DNA of 64,000 bases. Source: Mimachlamys varia. Lineage: Eukaryota; Mollusca; Bivalvia; Pectinida; Pectinidae. The stretch is from assembly GCA_947623455.1 (NCBI GenBank), contig OX392528.1, positions 49,060,322 to 49,124,321 on the forward strand, written 5' to 3'. A program made the translations under genes and the position numbers. Shown piece by piece: positions 36,481 through 48,075 of this stretch. The notes beneath the pieces were generated by a model, which was given only the letters and a program-made list of their open reading frames with translations, was not told the origin of the DNA and did no database searches. How positions within the stretch are numbered: the stretch's first letter is position 1; every line of letters begins with the position of its first letter.

Positions 36481-38402
36481 TCAGTCATCTAAAGGCTCTA
36501 CTGTGGCAGTCTGCCTGACAAAACAGCACATGAGATTTTTACGTATCCAATCTCTCTTGTTATGGGCCTTAGATGGACTCTTCCTCTTTCCCCCGCTGTT
36601 GGCGCCGTCACCTGTTGGATATATAGAAAGTGACACATTCACATAACAATAACAGTATAAGAGAACAAAATGGATGATTGATCTGGTAAAGTCATAATCT
36701 ATATTAAGTTTGACTAAATAACGTGAGTCCCATGTTCATAAGAACTAGTTGCATCGAGAACCGTCTGCATTTTTCCGTGATGTTTTTTTTTTTTGTGTTT
36801 ACGAAAGGTGCCGACGTTTTCCGATTGAAGCAGAGAATAAAATATGCCGAAAAAACTGCTATGGATGTTAAAAGGTACCGGGAAAGGTCCTGTCCGAAAA
36901 CTTAGTTCCTTCTCCATTATTTTTTCTCCTTCTTTTGCCTACTTTCAAGAGCATGTACCAATTGCATTCATTTTAACAGGAAACCATTCGGAACTTTCCA
37001 ATATATGTACCTATTTTAGTTCGCACTGAAAAACATCTGGTAAAATGGTATTTAAATTAATAACGCGAAGCCTAGTGTTAATTTAATGAATTTTAAGAAA
37101 CATGTTTTCCCAAATGTATTGAAAAATTGAACCTAGAATATTTAATGAGTGAAAGATATTCTCACCAGCTGTCGTAGTAGTACATTCTTTGGCCTCTTTC
37201 TTGTCTCTCTGAAACAAAACGTTTGGATGGAATAATATCTTAAACAAGTTTACAAACATACTTTCCCATGTATTTTTGAGATCCTGTATTTCTTCATGAT
37301 TTAAGCAGAACACCTTTTTACTATAAGTTAATTTTAAGCTACATATAAAGCCTTGACTTATCGTCCAAAGCCAGTGATTTTTGCCCCTAATTGAACAATA
37401 ATTTCTGTTAAATAACATGCGGAGGAAAAGTAATTCAGATTTTATTCATGTTAGTACTGTTAGACACTGAGCAATAATCTATAATAAAAAAAGTTTATCG
37501 ACGACAATCGGGAACCATCGGCACTTTCCGTAATTCTCGTTTTCGGAAAGTGCCGACGGTTTCCGATTGTATCGACACATATTGGATGGTAGCCTTACCT
37601 TGAGAATCCTGTCCAACAATCGCTCCAATACATTCTTCTTACAGGAAGTACTGCCATATGTCTTGCCGGAAGTCTTATTACCGGAAGTGTTGCTAAAGTA
37701 TTCATACGTTGTTCCCACGTGACCTTTCCTAAGTTCTGTCGCCTTGTCGTCTTTATAAATGAAGATCAAGAAGAAACAACAAAACATGTCGTTATTCTAT
37801 ATTTGATTAAAGCGATTTGCCTTTTTCATCATATAACATAATTGTTATATACAAATTTGTTTAAAAAACGTCATCCTAATAATGGTTAGGATAGATAAGG
37901 TATATAATTCTGTAAGATCATTTTTTTAAGACTATATTTTTTCGTACATGAAGTACTTTCAATAGTTAAGTTAAGGAAGTGGATAACACATGCAGGGATA
38001 TCTAATTTTTGTTTTTTAATTTTAAAATTAAACATTACCTTTTTTAGGGCCAGGGATGATAACTTGAGGCTGAGTATCGGTTCCTTCAACACTTGGTTTG
38101 ATTTGCTTATCTTCAATCTCAATAGGCTCACTTCCTGTTGCGCCAGTTGTGCCTTCCGGTGTTGCAGGAACCAAGATTTTGCCAAGGTCAAGCTTTCCCT
38201 CCAACCTAATATCAGTTGGAGAACTTTGACCTTCACGAATGGCCGTGACTGACCTTCCAATGGTCAGCTCTACAATATCATCTACTCCCTGGTCAAGACC
38301 TTCGTCCATTTCTTTTTGCTCGGCCTTAACTTTATCGACAGCTTTCTCTATCGCGTTTTTCACCAAAAGCTGCGCAATATTACGTAGTTGTTCATCATCC
38401 AT
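36481..38402 (-). CDS. AKAP-like RII-helix protein, copy B (229 aa)
   Basis: Coding exons 38039-38402, 37599-37750, 37166-37208, 36481-36611. Lengths and phases are identical to copy A, again 229 codons plus TGA. The anchoring-helix core AQLLVKNAIEKAVDKV is unchanged. Differences are scattered and mostly mild: DDEQ for DDQQ at the N-terminus, VDDIV for VDAIV, SGPIK to PGPKK at the exon 1 end, GKRKSPSK for GKKKSPSK, and FVRQTATVEPLDD at the C-terminus. KRKS in this copy is a plausible PKA site. Both reading frames are intact, so both copies look functional. The start is the ATG after the AATCTACA leader, as in copy A. Confidence 0.82.
36752..36827. repeat. Intronic hairpin, intron 3 of copy B
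   Basis: ATCGAGAACCGTCTGCATTT and the complementary GGTGCCGACGTTTTCCGAT around a T-rich loop. Orthologous to 29712-29785. Confidence 0.7.
37498..37575. repeat. Intronic hairpin, intron 2 of copy B
   Basis: CAATCGGGAACCATCGGCAC and the complement GTGCCGACGGTTTCCGATTG, ended by CGA(C/T)A words. Starts 24 bp from the exon 2 donor, as in copy A. Confidence 0.8.
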
Positions 38403-38639
38403 TGTAGATTCTGGGGAAAAAAATCAAAACCAAAATGGCTCGTTGAAATTTTGTCTGAGGGCCCTTAGTACATTCTGCTATATATTCATTCAACAACAAT
38501 TTTCATAAGTCAATCATAACATTCAAAAACTTATGTATTTACTTAAATGGAATGCAAATTTCTCGCTGCATAATATATAAAATATACAATTACGACAGTT
38601 AGTTGAACTGTGACCTTCAACATGTATGATAAACGAGTA

Positions 38640-40085
38640 AAACAGGTACTCTACTTCAAGCAGGAATGATTGACAAGAAAAGAATCTCCACTTTCGACGG
38701 TTATAATTGATGGGTTAAATTGTAACTCCGCAGGAGACGGGTATTGTTGATGAATTAACTATTACCTCAACTTTAGACAAATATTATTGATGATTTGAAC
38801 AGTAACACCACTTTAGACAGGTATGCTTAATGAGTTGAACAGTAACTCCGCTTTAGACAGGTATGATTGATGAATTCAACAGTAACACCGCTTAAGACAG
38901 GTATGATTGATGAGTTGAACAGTAACCCCGCTTTAGACAGGTGTGATTGATGAGTTAAACAGTAACCCCGCTTTAGACATGTGTGATTGATGAATTGAAA
39001 AGTTACTCCGTTTTAAACAGGTATGATTGATTAGTTAAACAGTTACTCCGCTTTAGACAGGTGTGATTGATGAGTTAAATAGTAACTCCGCTTTAGACAT
39101 GTGTGGTTGATGAGTTGAACAGTAACTCCGCTTTAGACAGGTATGGTTGATGAGTTAAACAGTAACTCCGCTTTAGACAGGTGTGATTGATGAGTTGAAC
39201 AGTAGCTCCGCTTTAGACAGGTTTGATTGATGAGTTGAACAATAACTCCGCTTTAGACAGGTGTGATTGATGAGTTGAACAGTTACTCCGTTTTAGACAG
39301 GTGTGATTGATGAGTTGAACAGTAACTCCGCTTTAGACAGGTGTGATTGGTGAGTTGAACAGTAACTCCGCTTTAGACAGGTGTGATTGGTGAGTTGAAC
39401 AGTAACTCCGCTTTAGACAGGTGTGATTAATGAGTTGAACAGTAACTCCGCTTTAGACAGGTTTGATTGATGAGTTGAACAGTTACTCCGTTTTAGACAG
39501 GTATGATTGATGAGTTGAACAGTAACTTCGCTTTAGACAGGTATGGTTGATGAGTTGAACAGTAACTCCGCTTTAGACAGGTATGGTTGATTTGTTAAAC
39601 AATTACTCCGTTTTAGACAGTTACGGTTGATAAGTTAAACAGTAACTCCGCTTTAGACAGGTATGGTTGATTAGTTACACAGTTACTCCGTTTTAGACAG
39701 GTATGATTGATTAGTTAAACAGTAACTTCGCTTTAGCCAGGTATGGTTGGTTAGTTAAACAGTAACTCCGCTTTAGCCAGGTATGGTTGATTAGTTAAAC
39801 AGTAACTCCGCTTTAGACAGGTATGGTTGATGAGTTAAACAGTAACTCCGCTTTAGACAGGTTTGATTGATGAGTTGAACAGTTACTCCGTTTTAGACAG
39901 GTTTGATTGATGAGTTAAACAGTAACTCCGCTTTAGACAGGTATGGTTGATGAGTTAAACAGTAACTCCGCTTTAGACAGGTTTGATTGATGAGTTGAAC
40001 AGTTACTCCGTTTTAGACAGGTATGATTGATGAGTTGAACAGTAACCCCGCTTTAGACAGGTACGATTGATTAGTTAAACAGTCT
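38640..40085. repeat. 40-bp minisatellite, copy B (about 36 units)
   Basis: Regular 40-bp unit TTGATGAGTTGAACAGTAAC + TCCGCTTTAGACAGGTRTGA. Lies in the intron between the 5' UTR exon and coding exon 1. Near-identical units in the centre indicate recent expansion. Confidence 0.97.
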
Positions 40086-40488
40086 TTAGTCTGTACCATT
40101 AAGATTATTTTCTTATACCGAAGAAAGTGCTTAATGAATTATATGATTGGTGATCAAGTAATTTTGAGATAGATATATTACAGTATTCAAATGTATTAGA
40201 AACAGGCTTAAGTATATATAATTTTAGATCTTCTATCCTGGGAATAGTGTTTTAATAAAGATTGCGGTTAATTAGTTTAACATCAACTCCGGTTAAAATA
40301 GGCATGACAGCTTAAACATTATATCCGATTAAGACAGGTACAATTGAAGAGTTACATATTGGAACGGGAAGTAAGTTTCCGTCAGGTATGGTTGATGAGT
40401 ACCGACATTGAAAACAATTCATATCCAAAACTTAATAAATATATATGAATAGATTTATATATAAGGAGAACACGTGATACATACGTAC

Positions 40489-40650
40489 CTTCCCAATACA
40501 GTATCCTGTACCTAGTTTATATGTTATCTAAGTAAAGTTGTTTACCGCCTTCACACGTCTCAGATCAGCTGTAGCTTCCTTCGTCGCTAGCAACAGTGAC
40601 AATGACGACAGGAAATCTCGCGTGACGGCTGTCTTTTGTGACGTCATAGA
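40489..40650 (-). promoter_or_regulatory. 5' UTR exon end and promoter region of copy B with a CRE
   Basis: Donor ...GGGAAG|GTACGTATG at 40489/40488 and about 140 bp upstream are almost identical to 32240-32380. TGACGTCA at 40639-40646. The strong match compared with the diverged flanks suggests selection on the leader/promoter. Confidence 0.55.
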
Positions 40651-40676
40651 TACAATTGATTAAAGCTCGCGACCAA

Positions 40677-41007
40677 CCATCCTCGATTTCCAGGTGTTAT
40701 GATCATCACCTACGCTCTCTACACCTCTGGAATATGTCATGACAAAACTCAGGTAAACATGATCAATCGCTAGGCTGATGCCTTGTCTTTTGAAGATTAT
40801 AAAGGAGCGGCAACCGATTCCAAAACCTGTCAGTTTTACCGTTATGTGACTGCAAGATTATTTTGATGTACATCAAGGTGTTGAACTAGCTATATAGTAT
40901 TCTTGTCTCATCAAGTCAGCGCACACGGAGTCTTAAGATTTGCCATGACGTATTCCGGGGGTGTAGAGAGCGTAGGTGAGCATAACCCATGGATATCGAG
41001 GAATGGC
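40677..41007. mobile_element. Inverted-repeat element upstream of copy B
   Basis: Ends CATCCTCGATTTCCAGGTGT ... CACCTACGCTCTCTACACCT and, at the right, TGACGTATTCCGGGGGTGTA + GAGAGCGTAGGTGAGCATAA ... GATATCGAGGAATG. Arms about 65 bp. Confidence 0.65.
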
Positions 41008-41379
41008 GACCAACATTATGTCATTTAATTTAAGGATTAACCTTTGAATTGATTCAGTTTATGATATCATAAATTCAGCACGAGGAAAATTGCGTACACT
41101 TAAAACTGCTCCATTAGATTTATGAACAAAATTCAAGGTCCGTCGATATACCTTTAGTAATATTTTTTCTGTAATGATTCATAACTATTGCGTTCATTAT
41201 TGTAACACCTGCGGACGAAGATTTCATTTCTAAACTTGCCGTTGGTGTAATGCTTACTGTCTTCTGATGTTGCTCCAAGTTTGATTTTAGATTTTATTTT
41301 TGCAAACTAAACACAAATGAACAATTTCAGTCTGTGTTTACAGCAGCTGAAACTATATCTGATCAGCAATTTCTCACTA

Positions 41380-43390
41380 GATGCAATCTTCCACCAAACT
41401 CTTATTCTAGAATGTCCGACAAACGTTATTACAAGGTCTTAATCCACACAAGGCCGCAAGCCCAGGCCCTGGTTTCATCAACGTTCCTTAACTTAAGGAA
41501 ATGTCCTTAACTTAAAAATCTCCATAGGAACGCATTACAGAATTTAAGGAAAGCTCCTTAACTAAGGATTTTCCCTTTAACTTCTGTAGTGCTTTCCTAT
41601 GGTTTCAAGTTAAGGAATTTCCTTAAGTTAAGGAACGTTGATGAAACCGGGGCCTGAATGTTTGAAACCAAACGTATTTAAAGAACTATCTGTCGAAAGT
41701 GCTCCCATACCGTATCTGATATTTAAAAAGTATTTAAAGCAGAGTATAGTGCCCCAAGACTGAAATACTGCAAATGTCTCCCCCAGTATACTAAAAGGGT
41801 CCCAAATTCCACACAGAAAAGTATAGGCCCATATCTCTGACATACAACTGTAGTAAAACCATGGAGTATATTATAGTATATAATATCATGACTCATGCGG
41901 ACCAATATAACATAATGTATCCCTTTCAACACGGCTTCCGCAGATCCCGCTCTTGTGAATCACAACTAATTAGAATTTGTCGATGATGTATCAAACAATC
42001 TCGACCAAGGACACCAGACGAACATTCTGATTATGGACTTATCCGAGGCTTTTGACAAAGTTAGCCATTCATTACTGGTCCATTAGTTCAGACACTACGG
42101 AATAAATAAGACTGTTTCTAAATGGATTGAAAGTTTTCTGATTAAAAGATGACAATCAGTAGTAGTAGAAGGGGAAAGATCCGATATAGTTGACGTTCAG
42201 TCTGGTGTCCAGCAGGGATCAGTCCTCGGGCCAAGTCTATTTCTATTGTACATCAACGGCATCCCTGTGGACAGACATTCTACCACCAGTCTTTTTTTGC
42301 AGATGACACTATCGCATACCTAGTTGTCAAGTCCAATAGCGATGCTGAAACCCTCCAGCATGACTTAGACAAACTAGTGTAGTTGGGGAAAACATGAAAA
42401 ATGGGATTCCACCCTAGCAAATGCAATGTTTTAAGTGTTTCCAACAGTAAAACTTCCATTGTACATAACTACTCGATACATGGGCACATATTAGTTAGAA
42501 CATGTAGATCGGGCCAAATGCCTGGGTGTCATATTACAATCAAACTTAAAATGGGATTACTACATTTATAAAGTTATGTGGTCAAAAGCAAACTCCACCC
42601 TTGGCTTTCTGAGACGTAACTTGAAGATCCACTCACTGAACATCAATCAAACTACATGTATAAATCTCTAGTACGACCATCCCATGATCATGAATATGCC
42701 TATACCGTTTAGGACCACTGTACGCAATCTTACATTTACAAGATTGAAATGGTGCAGCGCTGGGCAGCGCGTTATGTGCTTAACAAGCAGAGTCGTGTTC
42801 AACCATTGCACATCTTGTGTCGATGAGATGCTGCACCATTTACAGTTATGCCCCCTTTCAGACAGACGCTGAGATGCCCGTCTTACAATACTGTTCAATA
42901 TATTGTAAACGATAATGTTGCTGTTATGAAACGAAACAGATTAACCCCCCTCTCCCACTGTCAGACCACTCACGACACAGACAAATGCCACCAAGTCATT
43001 CCAGTGACTGCATTATAAAACCCAAACAAGAAAACAATCATTCTTTCCCCGAACTGTCTGTGAGTGTGGAACAAGCTCCCATCAGAAGTTGTCTCCTGCA
43101 CTACAAATTCTAAAACTGCGCTCTTTAACTTTTACCACAGTCCAAAGTAATGTAAATAATCAGTATGTCCCGTCTCGTTTATCCTCCCCCACTGACATTG
43201 TCTTGATTGATCATTTAGAAGTAGAAGATGCTAATATACTTTTACAATTTTGGATTCCCACCTTTTGGCCCCTAGCATCACCGAAGAGTCCTAGAAGAAC
43301 GAAACAGCTATAAGATGCAGTTTATTTTTTTCTGTATACTGTATCTATTACTAAATTTAAAAGGTGCAGCATATGTGTGTTACGTCATTG
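41380..43390 (+). mobile_element. Decayed non-LTR retrotransposon (jockey/CR1-like RT), copy B
   Basis: Same element as 33290-34440 but longer, extending through a degraded C-terminal region to a 3' tail. Signatures across frame breaks include YRPISLT near 41829, DLSEAFDKV near 42039, the [18 protein letters not shown] block near 42206 and ADDTIAYL near 42301, so this copy keeps the ADD box. The 3' tail (TTTTGGCCCCTAGCATCACC) is shared with solo copies at 7025-7260 and 10425-10650. Many stops; inactive. Confidence 0.8.
41466..41656. mobile_element. Palindromic MITE inserted in retrotransposon copy B
   Basis: About 190 bp with ends CCCTGGTTTCATCAACGTTC and its complement (GAACGTTGATGAAACCGGGG). 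The interior is built from AAGTTAAGGA / TCCTTAACTT words. Absent from copy A, where the sequence runs GCCCAG|AATGTTTGG. A degraded relative lies at 60128-60278. Confidence 0.85.
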
Positions 43391-43440
43391 ACCTGTCAGA
43401 TTGTATGCATTGTCCATATGAATGCAATCTGGGTTAAAGA

Positions 43441-44760
43441 TAAATTAAAATAGAATGACGTTTGCAGGGCGGACGGACAGATGGAACGGACGAACGAACA
43501 GACAGTGATTTCTATAGGACATATATATATGTATCACCGATATAGAGCCCTGTGTGGCCGTACAAGTAGGTAATTTATTTAGGCTCTTGGTTATTCAAAA
43601 GATTATGTTTAAAGGTTTAAAACACATTTGATACTTTAATTGTAACTTTGAAAGTTGGTCAAGGACATTTAGATGAGAAAAGTATATATAGCACTTCATA
43701 CCAGGTACATGAACAATGTACCAACTGACTAAGCATCATTTGACCTCCTGTGTAGTCAAATTTGGCCAATACGGCCATTAAAGTAGGTCAAGGTAATTCA
43801 TTTGAGGAAACTTACATCACGTTCGCCATGGAAGCAACTGGCCAAGAATGTTTTTATACGTTACACCCTTTGTGACCTTGGAAATTAAAATAGAATGACG
43901 TTTGCAGGGCGGACGGACAGATGGAACGGTCGAACGAACAGACAGTGATTTCGATAGGACATATATATATGTATCACCGATATAGAGCCCTGTGTGGCCG
44001 TACAAGTAGGTAATTTATTTAGGCTCTTAGTTATTCAAAAGATTATGTTTAAAGGTTTAAAACACATTTGATACTTTAATTGTAACTTTGAAAGTTGGTC
44101 AAGGACATTTAGATGAGAAAAGTATATATAGCACTTCATACCAGGTACATGAACAATGTACCAACTGACTAAGCATCATTTGACCTCCTGTGTAGTCAAA
44201 TTTGGCCAATACGGCCATTAAAGTAGGTCAAGGTAATTCATTTGAGGAAACTTACATCACGTTCGCCATGGAAGCAACTGGCCAAGAATGTTTTTATACG
44301 TTACACCCTTTGTGACCTTGGAAATTAAAATAGAATGACGTTTGCAGGGCGGACGGACAGATGGAACGGTCGAACGAACAGACAGTGATTTCGATAGGAC
44401 ATATATATATGTATCACCGATATAGAGCCCTGTGTGGCCGTACAAGTAGGTAATTTATTTAGGCTCTTAGTTATTCAAAAGATTATGTTTAAAGGTTTAA
44501 AACACATTTGATACTTTAATTGTAACTTTGAAAGTTGGTCAAGGACATTTAGATGAGAAAAGCATATATAGCACTTCATACCAGGTACATGAACAATGTA
44601 CCAACTGACAAAGCATCACTGGACCTCCTGTGTAGTCAAATTTGGCCAATACGGCCATTAAAGTAGGTCAAGGTAATTCATTTGAGGAAACTTACATCAC
44701 GTTCGCCATGGAAGCAACTGGCCAAGAATGTTTTTATACGTTACACCCTTTGTGACCTTG
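43441..44760. repeat. 440-bp tandem triplication
   Basis: Three consecutive 440-bp units (43441, 43881, 44321), each starting AAATTAAAATAGAATGACGT and ending TTTGTGACCTTGG. They differ at only a few positions. Each contains GTAGGTCAAGGTAATTCATT. No credible gene: the identical 62-codon - strand frames at 43817 and 44257 are by-products of the repeat. Confidence 0.95.
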
Positions 44761-45310
44761 GAGTAGGTCAAAGTAATTTATTTAAGGAACGTTACATGCA
44801 TATCGCTTTGTCTGATGCACCTAATGAGCATGAGTAACATTGCTCTAGGACCCTTGGTTATTCAAAGAAAATTATTCAAATTGTTTAACATTCCTTACCC
44901 CTTGTGACCTTGAAATTATGTCAATGTCATTAACTTTAGTATAACACTCTAGGCCTCTTGGTTATTCAAAGAAAGTTGTTCAAATTGTTTAACATTCTTT
45001 ACCTTTTTGACCTTGAAAGTATGTCAAAGTCATTTATTTAAGGCAACTTCACATGCATAACACTCTAGGCCTCTTGGTTTATTCAAAGGAAGTTATTCAA
45101 ATTTGTTTAACATACTTTATCTTTGTAACCTTAAAAGCATGTCAATGTCATTTATTTAAGACTGTTTTACTTTGTATAACACTCTAAGCCCCTTGGTTAT
45201 TCAAAGGAAGTGGTACAAATCTGTTTTAACATTCTAAATTCTTGTGACCTTGAAAGTATGTCAAAGACATATATCTTAGGCTATTTCAGATGTATAACAC
45301 TCTGTCCAAG
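44761..45310. repeat. Diverged tandem repeats with TGACCTTG / AGGTCA words
   Basis: Four or five units of about 110-125 bp with CACTCTAGGCCTCTTGGTTA, TTCAAAGAAAGTTGTTCAAA and GACCTTGAAAGTATGTCAAA. Likely an older extension of the adjoining 440-bp repeat family. Confidence 0.7.
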
Positions 45311-48075
45311 ATACCTACTCGCCAAACATCTTCATTTTATGTCTGCTTGCTATTGATGGACGACAGCTGCCAGACAACACAACAAGAATAATTAACTAAT
45401 AACAGTGCTTGTTACCCAAACGGAAATTAATTAAGGTACTAGTACATATGTACTTAATATACATTTAAACAAAGAACAGTAGGACAGGGACCCTTAAGAC
45501 ACTGAGAAACAATTCAGTGACGTCATAAAATGAAGATCAGAAATACAGTGCACTGCAGTAAGACAGGGACCCTTAAAACACTGAAAAACAATCCAGTGAC
45601 GTCATACAATCAAGAGAAACAAAACAAACAACCCAGTTTGATGATTTTTTTTAATTGGTTTATGGTTTATAATATACAATACATATCACAGATATATACC
45701 TGGTCAAGGTAAACTCAGGTGTAATAAACATACAACAATTTCCTCAATACCAGGTGGTATGGTGCAGCAAGCATCAGAGTACCGATGTTCCATGTCTAGT
45801 GACTCTGACAACATTCACAGATATTAAATTAATAATTATAAACTGGTTTTTACAAAGGTCATTTTTTGCGTAGCCTTTTTGAAATTCTATATGCATTCAT
45901 TCAAGGGTGCATGTGTGGTCATGCAGTTTTCGCAGAATATAACATCTAACATATAAACACACCTTACACCAATGATAGAATGCTAAAACACTCACCAAAT
46001 GCTTTCATAATATGCAATTGAGGACAATGCTACAACATGTAATGACATGGCTAATGATCATGACATGAATTCTCAAAACTGACAGCTAAAGATGGTTAAA
46101 ATATCTGTTATTAGAATGAGAATTAAACTGGAAAGTTTCAAGAAAATTCTTTATGGGATGAAATAAAAAGTTATGGAAAATGTTTGGAAAAACATCTTTG
46201 AAGTTCATTAATAACTTTTTTTCTATTGAAACACCAGTACTTTAAAAAAAAACTGGAGAAATTGTTCAATTTTTAGATTATTTTTTTTTTAACTTCACAA
46301 AATTTCAAGGTTCTGAGGCTAATTTTACGGAGCTGCAGATTTTACGTGATTTCTTTTGTAAAAAATATTTTAAAAAAAAAACAAACATTTACTTTCAAAG
46401 TTAATGCAGAGTAAGCATGTCTTGGGCCTAAGATTAATATCATTGGTCCTAAGCCCAATTTTAAGCTATGTTTCTGCAAGAAATTTCATAGTCTGTACTC
46501 TGTGCGAAAAAAAGTTTCACAATGTAGGTAGTATTTAATGATAAACTACCTGGTATTACACATTTAACTACAAAATAGAACATTTAAACTGCATGGTATG
46601 GAATGTGTTTTAATGAGGATGAACACAAACCTTCACCACCGTGAATATTGGAGCCAAATGTCACATGAAGGTATCAGACCGGGAGTATAAGATAGAAAAA
46701 TCTCACACAGGGTAGCAGGGTATGTGGTATTATCTCTGTCATAAAGGAAAAACATTTGCTAAATACATTGTATCTCTAAATCAATTTCAAGGCTACAATT
46801 TAGCTAAACTACTTTTAAAGCTGAATTTTGCATCATAAAACATGGACCAGTGCTTAACCAATTTGGAGTCAATTATAAATGCAACCAGATCACTCTAAAA
46901 TGGATGAATTATATTTGAAAACAACAACAAACGTGTTCATAGTCACGGTACGAAATATGAATTTTTTGTATGGGCCTGAAATATTAGTAGATTTTCCAAT
47001 AATAAGTTAAGAAATCTGGATGATAAAGAAAGAATGGGTGCATGTGATGTGTTTGCATAAATGTGATTTTATATCAATAAAAGATATTTAGACATATGCA
47101 TTCATGGATACTTAATACCCATAGAATCAATACAATCATAAACACTGCCATATTTAATTTACTATACATGATTTCACAGTAATGTCAGCACCATTACAAA
47201 GCGGCTTCATATGTTATCTAACCAGTTGTTTCAGAAACAAATGTTTCAGATATTATATCCAAATCAACATAATATAGAAATGCCCTATTTTTTATTTTAT
47301 CTAAATGGGCCGGTTTCCGTGAATGGATAATATGTGACAACAAAAACAACACGTTATTCAACCTTACACACTTATACGGTTGCGATTACACATTTCTCAC
47401 ACGTATAACTACTATAGGTTTTCTTACTCCCCTCTCTCATTTGTTAAAATCTGTAGGAGTCAGATACAGTTTTGATAGCACACTAGCTAAGTTAAACCTT
47501 ACAACAGTCCTAAGATTGTTTCATTATCCTGGGGCCAGGAATATTTGACACATTCCGAAGATTGACATGACCATGAATAGAAATCTTAGTCATGACAGTG
47601 TTTACTATCATATCCAAGAATTGTTGGTCTCTAAAACATGGCCGTGAAAAGCACATTCCATTAGAGCCATGATAATATTGTTCATGGCCATGAAATCTTG
47701 TTTTCATGAGGTGAAGTTTTTATGGCATTTTCATGAACTTTTCAAAGATTTTGTTGCCATGAATATTTAACATTTTCATGGGATTTTTTTCCTGAGATTT
47801 TTATGGTTTGTATATCTTTTTTTATGGCATCATCATAGGCATTCTTCCAGTAGAGAATATGTTCTATCAGAACATACAATGTACATGTACATTTTTCAGA
47901 TTTGAAAATTATGCATGCATAATACAATTGAATTGAAGTGGAGAATGTTCCAACTTTGAAACAAGGGAATACCATAAGTCATATCATTGGATCACAGAAA
48001 ATAATTAAGCCTCATAGTAATAAGTCTCGGCCAACTTTCTTCAGTGTCTCATAATCATCAAACTAAAAGTCTTCT
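45311..48075. other. Gene-free stretch, may include the PPP1R21 3' UTR
   Basis: AT-rich sequence without a convincing exon on either strand. A repeated 60-bp phrase (ACAGGGACCCTTAAGACACTG, then CAGTGACGTCATA) occurs twice near 45480-45610. Candidate - strand poly(A) signals (TTTATT on +) occur, for example near 47289. The 3' end of PPP1R21 cannot be fixed. Confidence 0.4.

Larger units (their letters stand above)
34555..42560. repeat. Segmental duplication, copy B
   Basis: About 8 kb in the same order as 28080-34440. The extra length is accounted for by longer minisatellites (about 0.7 and 1.15 kb more); one MITE unique to each copy roughly cancels out. The retrotransposon continues past the copy A truncation point, to about 43390. 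Confidence 0.85.

Noticed and set aside
36452..36646. + strand 64-codon frame with a hydrophobic stretch, possibly a membrane peptide
   Set aside because: It is antisense to the last exon of the copy B gene. The - strand reading continues the spliced frame and ends in a stop conserved in position in both copies.
38640..40085. CRISPR-like array of 40-bp repeats
   Set aside because: Head-to-tail minisatellite without spacers, in an animal gene intron.
43817..44445. Two identical 62-codon - strand frames 440 bp apart
   Set aside because: They lie in the 440-bp tandem unit and are identical only because the unit is. The peptide shows no domain or conservation signal.
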